Positions 6,956 through 15,322 of a DNA stretch of 16,021 nucleotides are shown here, piece after piece. Position 1 is the stretch's first letter, and each line of letters begins with the position of its first letter. Made by a program: the position numbers and the translations under genes. This DNA is from Fibrobacter sp. Its GTDB lineage: Bacteria > Fibrobacterota > Fibrobacteria > Fibrobacterales > Fibrobacteraceae. The stretch covers positions 1 through 16,021 of the forward strand of contig JABUUR010000474.1 in assembly GCA_021443065.1 (NCBI GenBank), read 5' to 3'. The notes under the pieces are model-generated. The model saw only the letters and a list, made by a program, of their open reading frames with translations, ran no database searches and had not been told where the DNA came from.

Positions 6956-7951
6956 ATGAACAGTGAACAAATAGAAACATTGCCCATTGGACGGGCCGAG
7001 TTTGCCACTCTTGAAATTTTCAAGAATGTTTCTTTTGAGAGCCTCGCAGGTTATCTGCTGGGCTGTGAAATCTTGTTCGCACAACCAGGCGACCTTTTGA
7101 TTGACCCGGAGCACCCCAACCACCGCCTGATCGTTGTTCTCGACGGTATGCTGGAAGTCAAGTTCCAACCCCAGGGGAGCACCTTTAGCGTAACCATCAG
7201 CCCCGGCCACTGCGCCGGCGAAATGTCGGTCTTTGACGACGTCAAGCCAAACGGATATGTCTTTGCGAAAGAGCCCAGCCGACTGCTGATTATCGAGGCG
7301 TCAACTGTCTTAGCCATGATTCACGCCTCCCATGACCTTTGCCTGAACTTTTTGCATATTCTAAGCCAGCGGGTACGCAACAACAACCGGGTTGTCTGCG
7401 AAGAAGAAAATCAAATACGCAGTATTGAAGAAAGTTCAAAGATAGACGTTTTGACGGGGCTGCACAACCGCCGTTGGCTCGAAGACATGTACACCCGCGA
7501 AATGTCCCGCAGCAACGCAGGGAACTTTCAACTTACCGCATTCATGCTGGACATAGACCTTTTCAAGAGCGTAAACGACACCTACGGGCATCTTGCAGGC
7601 GACCAGGTTCTAAAGACCGTGGCTCAGACTATCCAGGAAAGCCTGCGGCCCTCCGACATGCCGGTGCGGTATGGCGGGGAGGAGTTTTCCGTTTTTCTTC
7701 CGGGCACATCCTCCGAAAGCGCAAGGATCATTGCAGAACGTTTGCGCAGGAACGTGGAACGAACGCAAATAGCATTGCCTTCCGGAGAAAACATACAGGT
7801 CACGATCAGCATAGGCATTACCGAGCGCGTAGCCAACGACACGGTCCGTTCCATCATCGAACGTGCAGACCAGGCTTTGTACTACGCCAAGGAAAACGGA
7901 AGAAACCGCATTTGCATGAGCATAGGCAACAAAGAACCGTCCTTGTTCTAG
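6956..7951 (+). CDS. Diguanylate cyclase with N-terminal cyclic-nucleotide-binding-like domain
   Basis: The 331-aa protein is soluble, with no membrane segment. Residues about 20-135 resemble a CRP-type cyclic-nucleotide-binding beta barrel (HRLIVVLDGMLEVKF, then PGHCAGEMSVFDD), but the usual Arg of the phosphate-binding cassette is not evident after GEMSVFDD, so cNMP binding is uncertain. The GGDEF domain covers about 161-325: DVLTGLHNRR (164-173), metal Asp D199 in MLDIDLFKSVND, and the active signature GGEEF at 240-244. RPSD at 231-234 sits five residues before it, matching the RxxD inhibitory I-site. It should therefore make c-di-GMP from two GTP and be product-inhibited. The only plausible ATG is 6956. 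It stands alone between divergent mtaD and convergent hisD. No EAL or PilZ partner is nearby. Confidence 0.92.
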   Translation: MNSEQIETLPIGRAEFATLEIFKNVSFESLAGYLLGCEILFAQPGDLLIDPEHPNHRLIVVLDGMLEVKFQPQGSTFSVTISPGHCAGEMSVFDDVKPNGYVFAKEPSRLLIIEASTVLAMIHASHDLCLNFLHILSQRVRNNNRVVCEEENQIRSIEESSKIDVLTGLHNRRWLEDMYTREMSRSNAGNFQLTAFMLDIDLFKSVNDTYGHLAGDQVLKTVAQTIQESLRPSDMPVRYGGEEFSVFLPGTSSESARIIAERLRRNVERTQIALPSGENIQVTISIGITERVANDTVRSIIERADQALYYAKENGRNRICMSIGNKEPSLF

Positions 7952-7957
7952 GACGGT
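7936..7957. terminator. Hairpin between the convergent GGDEF and hisD genes
   Basis: ACCGTCC (7936-7942) and GGACGGT (7951-7957) form a 7-bp perfect stem with an 8-nt loop that contains the GGDEF gene's stop codon (7949-7951). There is no T-run on the plus strand. On the minus strand the stem is followed by TCTTTGTTG, a modest T-rich tail. It may slow or stop transcription from either side, more likely after hisD, but it is not a classic intrinsic terminator. Confidence 0.4.
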
Positions 7958-8002
7958 GGTTAGACTATGGAGCGATGATGTCGCCGGGAAAAATGCGCAA
8001 TA

Positions 8003-9292
8003 TTAAAGGCGTTTCAGCACGGCCTGGGCATGGTGGTAGAACCCTTCTTCCATGGCAACCGCAGCAATGGCCTTGCCATTTTTCTTGATGGCCTTTTCGC
8101 TGTAGCGGATGATGGACATGCGCTTTAAAAAGTCGTACACGCCCAAGGGGCTAAAGAAGCGGCCTGTGCCGTTGGTGGGCAGCACATGGTTGGGGCCGGC
8201 AAAGTAGTCGCCTACAGGTTCCGAAGACCAATGGCCGATAAAGACCGCGCCCGCGTTTTCAATCTGGGCAGCCATGGATTCCGCCTCGTCAGTCATGACT
8301 TCAAGATGTTCCGGAGCAATCTTGTTTGCAATGGCCACACCGTCGAACCAGTCCTTGACCACCAGGATGCGGCCAAAGTTGTTTAAAACCTTTTCCAGCA
8401 ATTCCTTCTTGGGGCTGTTCTCCACCTGCGCGTCCACGCAGGCAGAAATCATCTGGGCGGTTTCCATATCGTCGGTAATGCAGATGGCGGCTTCAAATCC
8501 GGAACCGTGTTCCGCCTGGGAAAGCAGGTCGGCGGCCACAAAGTCGGGGTCGGCAGTCTTGTCCGCCATGACCAGGACCTCGGAAGGCCCTGCAACCATG
8601 TCGATGTCCACGATGCCAAAGACTTCTTTTTTGGCGACAGCGGCAAACACGTTGCCCGGGCCCACAATCTTGTCCACACGTTCTACGAGGGTCTTGCCCT
8701 TGGCATCCTTGGCACCGTACGCTAAAAGCCCGATGGCCTGGGCTCCGCCGATGTGATACACCTCGGTAATGCCCAGTTCCTTAAGGACAAAGGCTACGGC
8801 CCGGTTGATTTCACCCTTGATGGGAGTCACCACCACAATGTCCTGGACGCCAGCAACCAACGCAGGAACGGCATTCATGATCACAGTGCTAGGGTAAATG
8901 CCCGCACCACCGGGAACATAAAGGCCCACACGCTTCATGGGGCGAATGCGCTGCCCGAGAACCACACCGTCCTTGCCTTCCATGAGCCAGGACTGTTCCA
9001 TCTGGTTCTGGTGGAAATCACGGACGTTTTTGATGGCCTGCTTTAGAGCCTTCTGTAATTCAACAGGGCACTTGGCGGCAGACTTTGCAATTTCCTTTTC
9101 AGAGACGCGAATGTTCTTGCCTTTAAGGCCGTCAAACTTCTGGGCGTATTCTACGGCCTTGGCATAGCCTCCCTTCTTGATGTCGGCAAGGATGTCCACA
9201 ACCTTGTTGTAAATTTCGCGGCTGGGAGCAACTTCGCGACCGCAAATGCGTTCAATTTCCTTGGAATTGGGAGTAGCCTTAACTATTTGCAT
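8003..9292 (-). CDS. hisD: Histidinol dehydrogenase
   Basis: This 429-aa zinc enzyme catalyses the last two steps of histidine synthesis, L-histidinol to L-histidine with two NAD+. Seen: VGLYVPGGAGIYPSTVIMNA (122-141), IGGAQAIGLLAYG (181-193), KIVGPGNVF, DMVAGPSEVLVMAD and LLSQAEHGS. The presumed zinc ligands are Q259, H262, D362 and H421, in register with E. coli HisD, and the catalytic pair is E328/H329 in APEHLE. Length is exactly that of the family. The ATG at 9292 overlaps the end of cimA by 10 bp (9283-9292), and AAGGA lies inside the cimA 3' end 9 nt upstream, pointing to translational coupling. A longer in-frame start at 9418 would only add out-of-frame cimA sequence. No other his gene is in the window. 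Confidence 0.97.
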   Translation of the reverse strand: MQIVKATPNSKEIERICGREVAPSREIYNKVVDILADIKKGGYAKAVEYAQKFDGLKGKNIRVSEKEIAKSAAKCPVELQKALKQAIKNVRDFHQNQMEQSWLMEGKDGVVLGQRIRPMKRVGLYVPGGAGIYPSTVIMNAVPALVAGVQDIVVVTPIKGEINRAVAFVLKELGITEVYHIGGAQAIGLLAYGAKDAKGKTLVERVDKIVGPGNVFAAVAKKEVFGIVDIDMVAGPSEVLVMADKTADPDFVAADLLSQAEHGSGFEAAICITDDMETAQMISACVDAQVENSPKKELLEKVLNNFGRILVVKDWFDGVAIANKIAPEHLEVMTDEAESMAAQIENAGAVFIGHWSSEPVGDYFAGPNHVLPTNGTGRFFSPLGVYDFLKRMSIIRYSEKAIKKNGKAIAAVAMEEGFYHHAQAVLKRL

Positions 9293-10857
9293 TTCTTTGT
9301 TTCCTTCAAAATCTTGTAGCACAAGCCGTCGGTCAGCGCAAGCCAGCTGGCCTCTATGATGTTGGTGCTGACACCCGCCACATTCCAATGTTCCTTTTCG
9401 TCGCCGAAGGTCGTCCACACACGGACAAGGGCGTCGGAGCCAACGGAGGATCCAAGAACCCGGACCTTGAAATCATCCAGGCGGACCTTGGCCATATAGG
9501 GGAAAAAGGGCAGCAAGGCCTTGCGCAGTGCCGCATCCAGGGCGTTCACCGGACCGTCACCTTCGCTGACCTGGTGGCTGATCTTGTCACCGATTTTCAA
9601 CTTTACGGAAGCCTGGGAAACAGAGACTCCCTGGGGAGTCTTGTCTTCGGTGACGCGGTAGTTCATAAATTCAAAGGGTGCAGAGAACATTCCCAACTGA
9701 CGATACACCAGCATCTTGAAACTCGCCTCGGCAGAGTCGAAGTGCCAGCCTGCATTCTCCTTTTCCTTGATGGCAAGAAGAAGTTTTGCCACCATGGGGT
9801 CCTTCTTGTCGATGCCCGGCTTGATGGCCTTGAGTTTTTCCACCACAAGGGAACCGCCTGCCTGGTCGCTGGTGACAAACACACGGCTGTTGCCGATGGA
9901 ATGGGGGTCCACATGTTCAAAACTGCAAGAGACCTTCATGACGCCGTCGATATGGGCACCACCCTTATGGGCAAAGGCCGCCTCCCCCACGTAGGGGGCA
10001 CGGACATCGCTGGGGATGTTTACAATCTGGTCGATGCTCAGGAACAGTTTGCGAAGGCCCGCAATCTTTTTGGCGGCAAAGAACTTGACACCCATCTTGA
10101 AGTTCAGGTCGGCCATGATGGTGGTGAGGTTTGCGTTGCCGCAACGTTCGCCATAACCGTTTACGACTCCTTGGACCATGGAGGCCCCGGACTTTACGGC
10201 ATAGATGCTGTTGGCCACAGCAAGGCCGGAATCGTTATGCACATGGATACCCAGGGGCACATCCACATGTTCCTTTACGGCTTCAATGATTTCTTCCAGT
10301 TCCCAAGGCATGGTACCGCCGTTGGTATCGCAAAGCACAATGAAATCCGCGCCGCCCAAGGCTGCGGCCTTCAATGTTTCAATGGCGTATTCCGGATTGG
10401 CCTTGTAGCCGTCAAAGAAATGTTCGGCATCGTAAATGACTTCTTCAGAATGTTCCTTCAAATATTCAACGGAAGACTGGATCATGTCCAGGTTTTCTTC
10501 CAGCGTAGTATGAATAACTTCTGTAACGTGCAAATCCCAACTTTTTCCAAAGATTGTCTTTACGGGGGCCTCGGACCTTACCAATGCCTGGAGCAGGGGA
10601 TCCTTTTCGGGAAGGATCTTGGGGCGACGGGTGCTACCGAAGGCTGCAATCTTTGCATGCTTCAACTTAAGTTTCTTGACTTCCTTGAAGTATTCTTCGT
10701 CGGTGGGATTGCTGGGATTGGGCCAGCCACCTTCGATGTAATCAATGCCGAAAGCGTCTAAAATCCGCGTAATCTGAATTTTGTCAGCGAGAGAGAGACT
10801 GATCTTGCGATCTTGATTGCCATCGCGCAGCGTGGTGTCGTAGATATAAGCTTTCAT
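9283..10857 (-). CDS. cimA: (R)-citramalate synthase
   Basis: The 524-aa enzyme condenses pyruvate with acetyl-CoA to (R)-citramalate, the threonine-independent entry to isoleucine synthesis. Seen: the HMGL-like TIM barrel beginning with YDTTLRDGNQ (R11, D12), metal ligands H205 and H207 in GIHVHND, and GERCGNANL (236-244). A C-terminal LeuA-type regulatory domain at about 415-515 (DGPVNALDAALRKAL, VSTNIIEASWLALTDG) usually binds the end product. The sequence fits the long citramalate-synthase subfamily rather than 2-isopropylmalate synthase, whose motifs (for example LRDGEQ) differ; homocitrate synthase is a less likely alternative. The ATG at 10857 is supported by protein similarity, although no clear Shine-Dalgarno site precedes it. 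It lies 23 nt after the epimerase gene and overlaps hisD. Confidence 0.92.
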   Translation of the reverse strand: MKAYIYDTTLRDGNQDRKISLSLADKIQITRILDAFGIDYIEGGWPNPSNPTDEEYFKEVKKLKLKHAKIAAFGSTRRPKILPEKDPLLQALVRSEAPVKTIFGKSWDLHVTEVIHTTLEENLDMIQSSVEYLKEHSEEVIYDAEHFFDGYKANPEYAIETLKAAALGGADFIVLCDTNGGTMPWELEEIIEAVKEHVDVPLGIHVHNDSGLAVANSIYAVKSGASMVQGVVNGYGERCGNANLTTIMADLNFKMGVKFFAAKKIAGLRKLFLSIDQIVNIPSDVRAPYVGEAAFAHKGGAHIDGVMKVSCSFEHVDPHSIGNSRVFVTSDQAGGSLVVEKLKAIKPGIDKKDPMVAKLLLAIKEKENAGWHFDSAEASFKMLVYRQLGMFSAPFEFMNYRVTEDKTPQGVSVSQASVKLKIGDKISHQVSEGDGPVNALDAALRKALLPFFPYMAKVRLDDFKVRVLGSSVGSDALVRVWTTFGDEKEHWNVAGVSTNIIEASWLALTDGLCYKILKETKKCK

Positions 10858-10880
10858 AAGTAGCGAAAATTTAGAATAAT

Positions 10881-11918
10881 TTACCGGAGGGGATTCTGTT
10901 CGCTCTTGTACCACTCCATAAATTGGGCAATGCCGTCGTGCAGACTCCAGTGGGGCTTGTAATCGCACTGCTGTTCCAACTTGCTGGTATCGGCATTGGT
11001 CTGGTAAACATCCCCAGGCTGCATGGGCAAAAATTCCTTTTTCGCCTCGCAACCGTAGGCAGATTCAATTTCTGCAATGAAGTCCATCAACTTTACCGGA
11101 TGGCTGCATCCGATGTTGTAGATTTTGTAAGGAACCCCATCGGGGCACCGGGATGCATCGGGAATGCGGTCCAGCACATGGACGCTCCCTTCTGCAATGT
11201 CGTCGATGTAGGTAAAGTCGCGAATCATGTCGCCGTTGTTGAATACCTTGATAGAATCGCCCTTGGATATGGCCCTGGCAAAAAGCATGGGCGACATATC
11301 GGGCCTGCCCCAGGGGCCGTAGACAGTAAAATAGCGGAGCCCCGTCATGGCGATGCCGTAAAGCTTTGCATACGCATGGGCCATCAGTTCGTTGCTTTTT
11401 TTGCTAGCTGCATACAAACTAACGGGAGAATCCACCTTGTCGTCTTCGCTGTAAGGCACCTTGCTGTTCAAGCCATAGACGGAGCTGCTTGACGCGTACA
11501 CCAGGTAGGGCACCTTGTAGTTGCGGCAGGCTTCCAGAATATTCAAGAAACCCACCATGTTGCTCTGCATGTAGGCGTAGGGATTTGTAATGGAATAGCG
11601 GACACCGGCCTGAGCCGCAAGGTTTAAGACCTTGTGGAAATTTTCCTTGGCGAACAAGGCATCCAGAGAATCCTTGTCGGAGATATCCATACGAACAAAG
11701 CGACAGTTGTCCCACTTGGAACTGGTGAGCATCTTGCCAAATTCAAATTCGTCATTAGGCTCTGCAAATCCGTTTTCACGGAGGCGGCCATACTTGAGGC
11801 GCTGATCGTAATAGTCGTTGATATTGTCAAGACCCACGACCTCGTCGCCGCGGATGGCGAGCATCTGCAGAATTTTAAAACCGATAAAGCCGGCAGCACC
11901 TGTCACTAGGATTTTCAT
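10881..11918 (-). CDS. NAD-dependent epimerase, UDP-glucuronate 4-epimerase-like
   Basis: This 345-aa extended short-chain dehydrogenase/reductase has the NAD-binding GAAGFIG at 7-13, DNINDYYDQRLKYGRL at 31-46, LAAQAGVRYSI at 100-110, an SSSS active-site segment at 143-146 and the catalytic pair Y169/K173 (YAASK). The NDYYD...LK and AGVRYS signatures are those of CapI/LpsL-type UDP-glucuronate 4-epimerases, which make UDP-galacturonate for surface polysaccharide. GalE-like or other UDP-sugar epimerase activity remains possible. The ATG at 11918 has only a weak, distant AAGG (about 11 nt upstream). It appears to head a run with cimA and hisD, an unusual pairing with amino-acid genes. No glycosyltransferases are adjacent. 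Confidence 0.88.
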   Translation of the reverse strand: MKILVTGAAGFIGFKILQMLAIRGDEVVGLDNINDYYDQRLKYGRLRENGFAEPNDEFEFGKMLTSSKWDNCRFVRMDISDKDSLDALFAKENFHKVLNLAAQAGVRYSITNPYAYMQSNMVGFLNILEACRNYKVPYLVYASSSSVYGLNSKVPYSEDDKVDSPVSLYAASKKSNELMAHAYAKLYGIAMTGLRYFTVYGPWGRPDMSPMLFARAISKGDSIKVFNNGDMIRDFTYIDDIAEGSVHVLDRIPDASRCPDGVPYKIYNIGCSHPVKLMDFIAEIESAYGCEAKKEFLPMQPGDVYQTNADTSKLEQQCDYKPHWSLHDGIAQFMEWYKSEQNPLR

Positions 11919-11968
11919 ATTTTAAAGCACCTTGTTTTGCTATCGCACAAGATTCAAAATTCATCCAT

Positions 11969-11997
11969 ATTATAGAAAAATACGGAGCCGCACGCAA
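11969..11997 (-). promoter_or_regulatory. Promoter of the epimerase-cimA-hisD run
   Basis: On the minus strand TATAAT (11974-11969) is a perfect -10 box. A weak -35 box TTGCGT (11997-11992, 3 of 6) lies 17 nt upstream and overlaps the last bases of the adk terminator. Transcription would start near 11962, giving a leader of about 44 nt before the ATG at 11918. The call rests on consensus and spacing only. Confidence 0.5.
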
Positions 11998-12027
11998 AAA
12001 GCGCCCCGTTTTCACAGAGCGCTTTTT
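11996..12027 (-). terminator. Intrinsic terminator after adk
   Basis: On the minus strand a 14-bp stem (AAAAAGCGCTCTGT with ACGGGGCGCTTTTT, two T-G wobbles) closes on a GAAA tetraloop and ends in a T-run. The GNRA-type loop and the wobble pairs are valid only for the minus-strand RNA, so the structure is oriented for adk, whose stop is about 45 nt upstream. On the plus strand the outer 9 bp also pair and are followed by TTTTTGAATTTTT, so it could work both ways. Confidence 0.85.
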
Positions 12028-12072
12028 GAATTTTTCATACGCTAGGCGGCCTATACCGCATGCCCGTCGGAA

Positions 12073-12723
12073 CTATTTCTTCTTGGACTTTGCAGCGGGC
12101 TTCTTGGCGGATTTCTTTGCAGACTTCTGGGAAGCCTTGCAGAAATCCACGTAAGCCTTCAGCACGTCGCAGAACACTTCGTCGGGAGTGTTGTCGCCAA
12201 CGACGTGGGTGATGATCTTCTTGCTGTACTTGGAAAGGACCTTGGCGGTAGATTCCTTGTAAACCTTGAGACGGTTCTTGATGACGTTTTCGTCGGCGTC
12301 GTCCTTGCGGCCTTCGATCTTGGCACGGTTCAAAAGGCGGGCAACGATGGTTGCTTCGTCCTTGATGTCCAGCACGAAAATGTGCTTTACATCCACGATG
12401 GATTCGATAAGCTTAACCTGTTCGACAGTGCGGGGAATGCCGTCCAAAAGGAGCACGTCCTTTTCGGGATTCAACTTGTTGGTGTTTACCAGGCCTTCCA
12501 CATAGCGGCCAAAGATTTCGACGGTGGCTTCGTTGGGAACCAAAAGGCCCTTGCTGGAATAAGAAGCAAGCAACTTCCCGGATTCGCTGGAGGGAGCGAT
12601 GCCGCGGAAAATGTCACCTGTGGAGAGGTGCTTGAGAGAAGTGGTAGCGGCGAGCTTTGCGCCCACAGTGCCCTTTCCAGAACCCGGAGCACCGAAAATA
12701 AGAACGGCAGAAATCTTTGCCAT
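12073..12723 (-). CDS. adk: Adenylate kinase with lysine-rich C-terminal tail
   Basis: The 216-aa enzyme interconverts ATP + AMP and 2 ADP in the cytoplasm. Seen: the P-loop GAPGSGKGT (11-19), AMP-binding HLSTGDIFR (32-40), LLLDGIPRT (91-99, with Ile where DGFPR is usual), and the lid region RLLNRAKIEGRKDDADENVI with Arg residues at 129, 133 and 139. The lid is short, with no four-cysteine zinc cluster. The core ends near 197. The last 17 residues (200-216) contain nine lysines in the pattern SAKKSAKKPAAKSKKK, unlike ordinary Adk. The ATG at 12723 has AAAGGAAA about 4 nt upstream. It lies 46 nt after clpC, with a possible TATATT -10 in that gap, so it may have its own promoter as well as readthrough. 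A strong terminator follows. UMP/CMP kinase is a remote alternative. Confidence 0.92.
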   Translation of the reverse strand: MAKISAVLIFGAPGSGKGTVGAKLAATTSLKHLSTGDIFRGIAPSSESGKLLASYSSKGLLVPNEATVEIFGRYVEGLVNTNKLNPEKDVLLLDGIPRTVEQVKLIESIVDVKHIFVLDIKDEATIVARLLNRAKIEGRKDDADENVIKNRLKVYKESTAKVLSKYSKKIITHVVGDNTPDEVFCDVLKAYVDFCKASQKSAKKSAKKPAAKSKKK

Positions 12724-12769
12724 GATGTTTCCTTTGGTTGATTGTTTGTTTAAAATATAGAAAAAACCA

Positions 12770-15307
12770 TCAAGTACTGGACAATTCCTCGGACTTGAAC
12801 TTCAATTTTCCGTCAACCACATTCAACGAAATAGTGGAGAAATCCTTGTAAATTCCGAGGAGCAAGCCTTCCGCAATTTCATCTTCGATCAATTGCTGAA
12901 TGGAACGGCGGATGGGGCGGGCACCAAGGGCGGAATCATAGTTGTGGTTTACGACAAACTCCTTGGCTTCCTGAGAAATTTCCAGCAGGATTCCCCGTTC
13001 GGACAGATTCTTCTGCAGGAACATCAACTGGATGTCCACCACCGAAGTAAGTTCGCTCTTGGACAGGGGACGGAAAACAATCTGTTCATCGATACGGTTC
13101 AAGAATTCCGGCGAGAACACCCGCTTCACCTCTTCGCGAATGGCGTTTTCCATGCGTTCGTAATCGTCAACCTCCCCCATCTTGGTAAAGCCCATGCCAG
13201 AACTGTGGCGAACTTCGCGGGCGCCGCAGTTGGATGTCATGATGATGATGGTGTTCTTGAAATTGATCTTGCGACCGTAACTGTCCGTAAGAATGCCGTC
13301 ATCCAGAATCTGCAACAGCAAATTGTAAATGTCCGGGTGGGCCTTTTCAATTTCATCCAGCAGCACAACGCAATAGGGGCGTTTGCGGACCTTTTCGGAA
13401 AGTTGTCCGCCATTGTCTTCGAAGCCCACGTATCCCGGAGGCGCACCGATAAGCCTGCTAATGCTGTGCTTTTCCATGTATTCGCTCATGTCAATGCGAA
13501 TCATGGAATCTTCGCTGCCGAACAAACTAAGGCTCAACACCTTGGCAAGTTCCGTCTTACCCACACCCGTAGGGCCCAGGAACAGGAAACTTCCCATGGG
13601 GCGCTTTGTATCGCGGATTCCGGCGCGGGTGCGGCGAATGGCCTTGACTACGGAATCCACAGCCTGGTCCTGCCCGATGACACGTTCCTTGATTTCATCG
13701 CCCAACTTTAGAAGTTTCTGAGCCTCTTCACCTGCCAGGCGGCTAACAGGAATGCCCGTCATCTTGCTGATGCAGTCGCGGATTTCGTTTTCGTCAACCA
13801 CAGGCATTTCGCTGGATTCTTCCTTGTTCAAGGCGTTGCGGCGTTCTGCAATGCGACCGGTCAATTCCTCGATCTTGTCCCGGAGAGAAGCCGCAGATTC
13901 GAACTGCTGATCCACAATGGCTTCTTCTTTCTTCTGGATGGCCTTGGCCAGTTCATCTTCCATCTCCTTGACATCTTCGGGAGTCCTGATGGAATTCAAG
14001 CGCACGCGGGCGCCGGCCTCGTCCAACACATCGATGGCCTTGTCCGGCAAGAACCGTTCACTGATGTAACGTTCGGACAATGTGACAGAGGCGCGAATGG
14101 CCTCCGGCGTGTAATGCACCTTATGGTGCTGTTCATACTTCGCCCTAAGCCCTTCGAGAATTTGGATGGAATCTTCGGAGGAAGGCGGATTCACCACGAT
14201 GGTCTGGAAACGACGTTCCAGGGCGGCATCCTTTTCGATATACTTGCGGTACTCGTCAATGGTAGTGGCGCCAATGCACTGCAGTTCGCCCCGGGCAAGG
14301 GCGGGCTTAAAGATATTGGAGGCATCCAGGCTCCCTTCGGAACCGCCGGCACCCACAATAGTGTGCAGTTCGTCGATGAAGAGAATGACGGAATTGTCCA
14401 CACGCTGAAGTTCCATGATCAGGCCCTTCACACGTTCCTCGAATTGGCCACGGTACTTTGTACCGGCCACCATGGCGGCAACGTCCAGGCTAACCACCCG
14501 CTTGTTTGCCAGAAGTTCAGGAATTTTCTTCTGGGCAATTTTAAGGGCGAGGCCTTCGATAATGGCTGTCTTACCTACGCCGGGTTCACCGATCAGGGCG
14601 GGGTTGTTCTTTTTGCGACGGCAAAGAATCTGGATCAAGCGTTCAATTTCGGACTCGCGGCCAATAATGGGGTCCAGTTTGCCCTGGCGGGCCATGGCTG
14701 TCAAGTCACGGCCAAAGTGTTCCAGAATCGGAGTCTTGGAACGGGACTGGGAACGGACCTGCTGACGGGTTTCGCCCATCCCGCGGGAGTTTTCAGTTTC
14801 GTATCCCGTTTCACCCGAGCCTTCGCCCGACATGGAATCGCCGGAAGATTCCCGCTTAAGTTGCCTAAGGGCTTCGTAAAAATTATCGTAAGTAACGCCA
14901 AAGGACGACAATGTGCCCACCGCCGCAGATTCGCTCTGCTGGAGAATGGCCAACATCAGGTGTTCGGGGCCGATGTACTGGTCACCCTCTTTTTTGGCAA
15001 TCTGTGCGGCATTGAAAAGCACAGTCTTGCAGCGGGCGGTAAAGGTAAGCAACGCACCGCGGGCGTCGCCCACGGTCATGATGCCGCCATTGGAGGTCAA
15101 TGCCCTCTGGACGTTTTCGCCCAGTTCGTTCAAGTTCACGTGGAGGGCCTTCAATGTTTCGGCGGCAAATCCCGAATCCTCACGTACAAGGCCCAGCAGC
15201 AAATGTTCGGTGCTGATGCTGTCGCTGCCCAAATTGCGGGCGGCCATACGGGCGGCCTGCAAGACGCCCTTGGCCTTCTTAGAAAAAATACCGTTGATAT
15301 CAGACAT
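12770..15307 (-). CDS. clpC: ATP-dependent Clp protease ATP-binding subunit ClpC
   Basis: The 845-aa Hsp100 unfoldase probably feeds substrates to ClpP. Domains in order: two Clp-N repeats (about 1-150); a Ser/Gly/Gln-rich linker (152-190); AAA+ D1 with Walker A GEPGVGKT (240-247) and Walker B VILFIDE (307-313); a UVR-type middle segment ([17 protein letters not shown], 466-482); and AAA+ D2. In D2, Walker A is GPTGVGKT (578-585), Walker B is VVLLDE (647-652), and GYVGF is a pore loop. The short middle domain with UVR separates it from ClpB, and GMGF (704-707) after MTSN occupies the ClpP-binding loop position. FLNRIDE gives the sensor/arginine region. The ATG at 15307 has AGGA 7 nt upstream. 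It starts 15 nt after lolD ends, so the two are probably co-transcribed. No clpP or mcsA/mcsB is seen here. Confidence 0.95.
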   Translation of the reverse strand: MSDINGIFSKKAKGVLQAARMAARNLGSDSISTEHLLLGLVREDSGFAAETLKALHVNLNELGENVQRALTSNGGIMTVGDARGALLTFTARCKTVLFNAAQIAKKEGDQYIGPEHLMLAILQQSESAAVGTLSSFGVTYDNFYEALRQLKRESSGDSMSGEGSGETGYETENSRGMGETRQQVRSQSRSKTPILEHFGRDLTAMARQGKLDPIIGRESEIERLIQILCRRKKNNPALIGEPGVGKTAIIEGLALKIAQKKIPELLANKRVVSLDVAAMVAGTKYRGQFEERVKGLIMELQRVDNSVILFIDELHTIVGAGGSEGSLDASNIFKPALARGELQCIGATTIDEYRKYIEKDAALERRFQTIVVNPPSSEDSIQILEGLRAKYEQHHKVHYTPEAIRASVTLSERYISERFLPDKAIDVLDEAGARVRLNSIRTPEDVKEMEDELAKAIQKKEEAIVDQQFESAASLRDKIEELTGRIAERRNALNKEESSEMPVVDENEIRDCISKMTGIPVSRLAGEEAQKLLKLGDEIKERVIGQDQAVDSVVKAIRRTRAGIRDTKRPMGSFLFLGPTGVGKTELAKVLSLSLFGSEDSMIRIDMSEYMEKHSISRLIGAPPGYVGFEDNGGQLSEKVRKRPYCVVLLDEIEKAHPDIYNLLLQILDDGILTDSYGRKINFKNTIIIMTSNCGAREVRHSSGMGFTKMGEVDDYERMENAIREEVKRVFSPEFLNRIDEQIVFRPLSKSELTSVVDIQLMFLQKNLSERGILLEISQEAKEFVVNHNYDSALGARPIRRSIQQLIEDEIAEGLLLGIYKDFSTISLNVVDGKLKFKSEELSST

Positions 15308-15322
15308 TATTCAATCCTATTC

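Noticed and set aside
9293..9418. N-terminal extension of hisD
   Set aside because: It would only be cimA sequence in another frame. The 429-aa form from 9292 matches the family length and the zinc-ligand numbering.
9388..10761. A 457-codon plus-strand frame opposite cimA
   Set aside because: It is a mirror of a conserved enzyme gene, with a composition (many Gly, His, Phe) typical of antisense frames and no motif.
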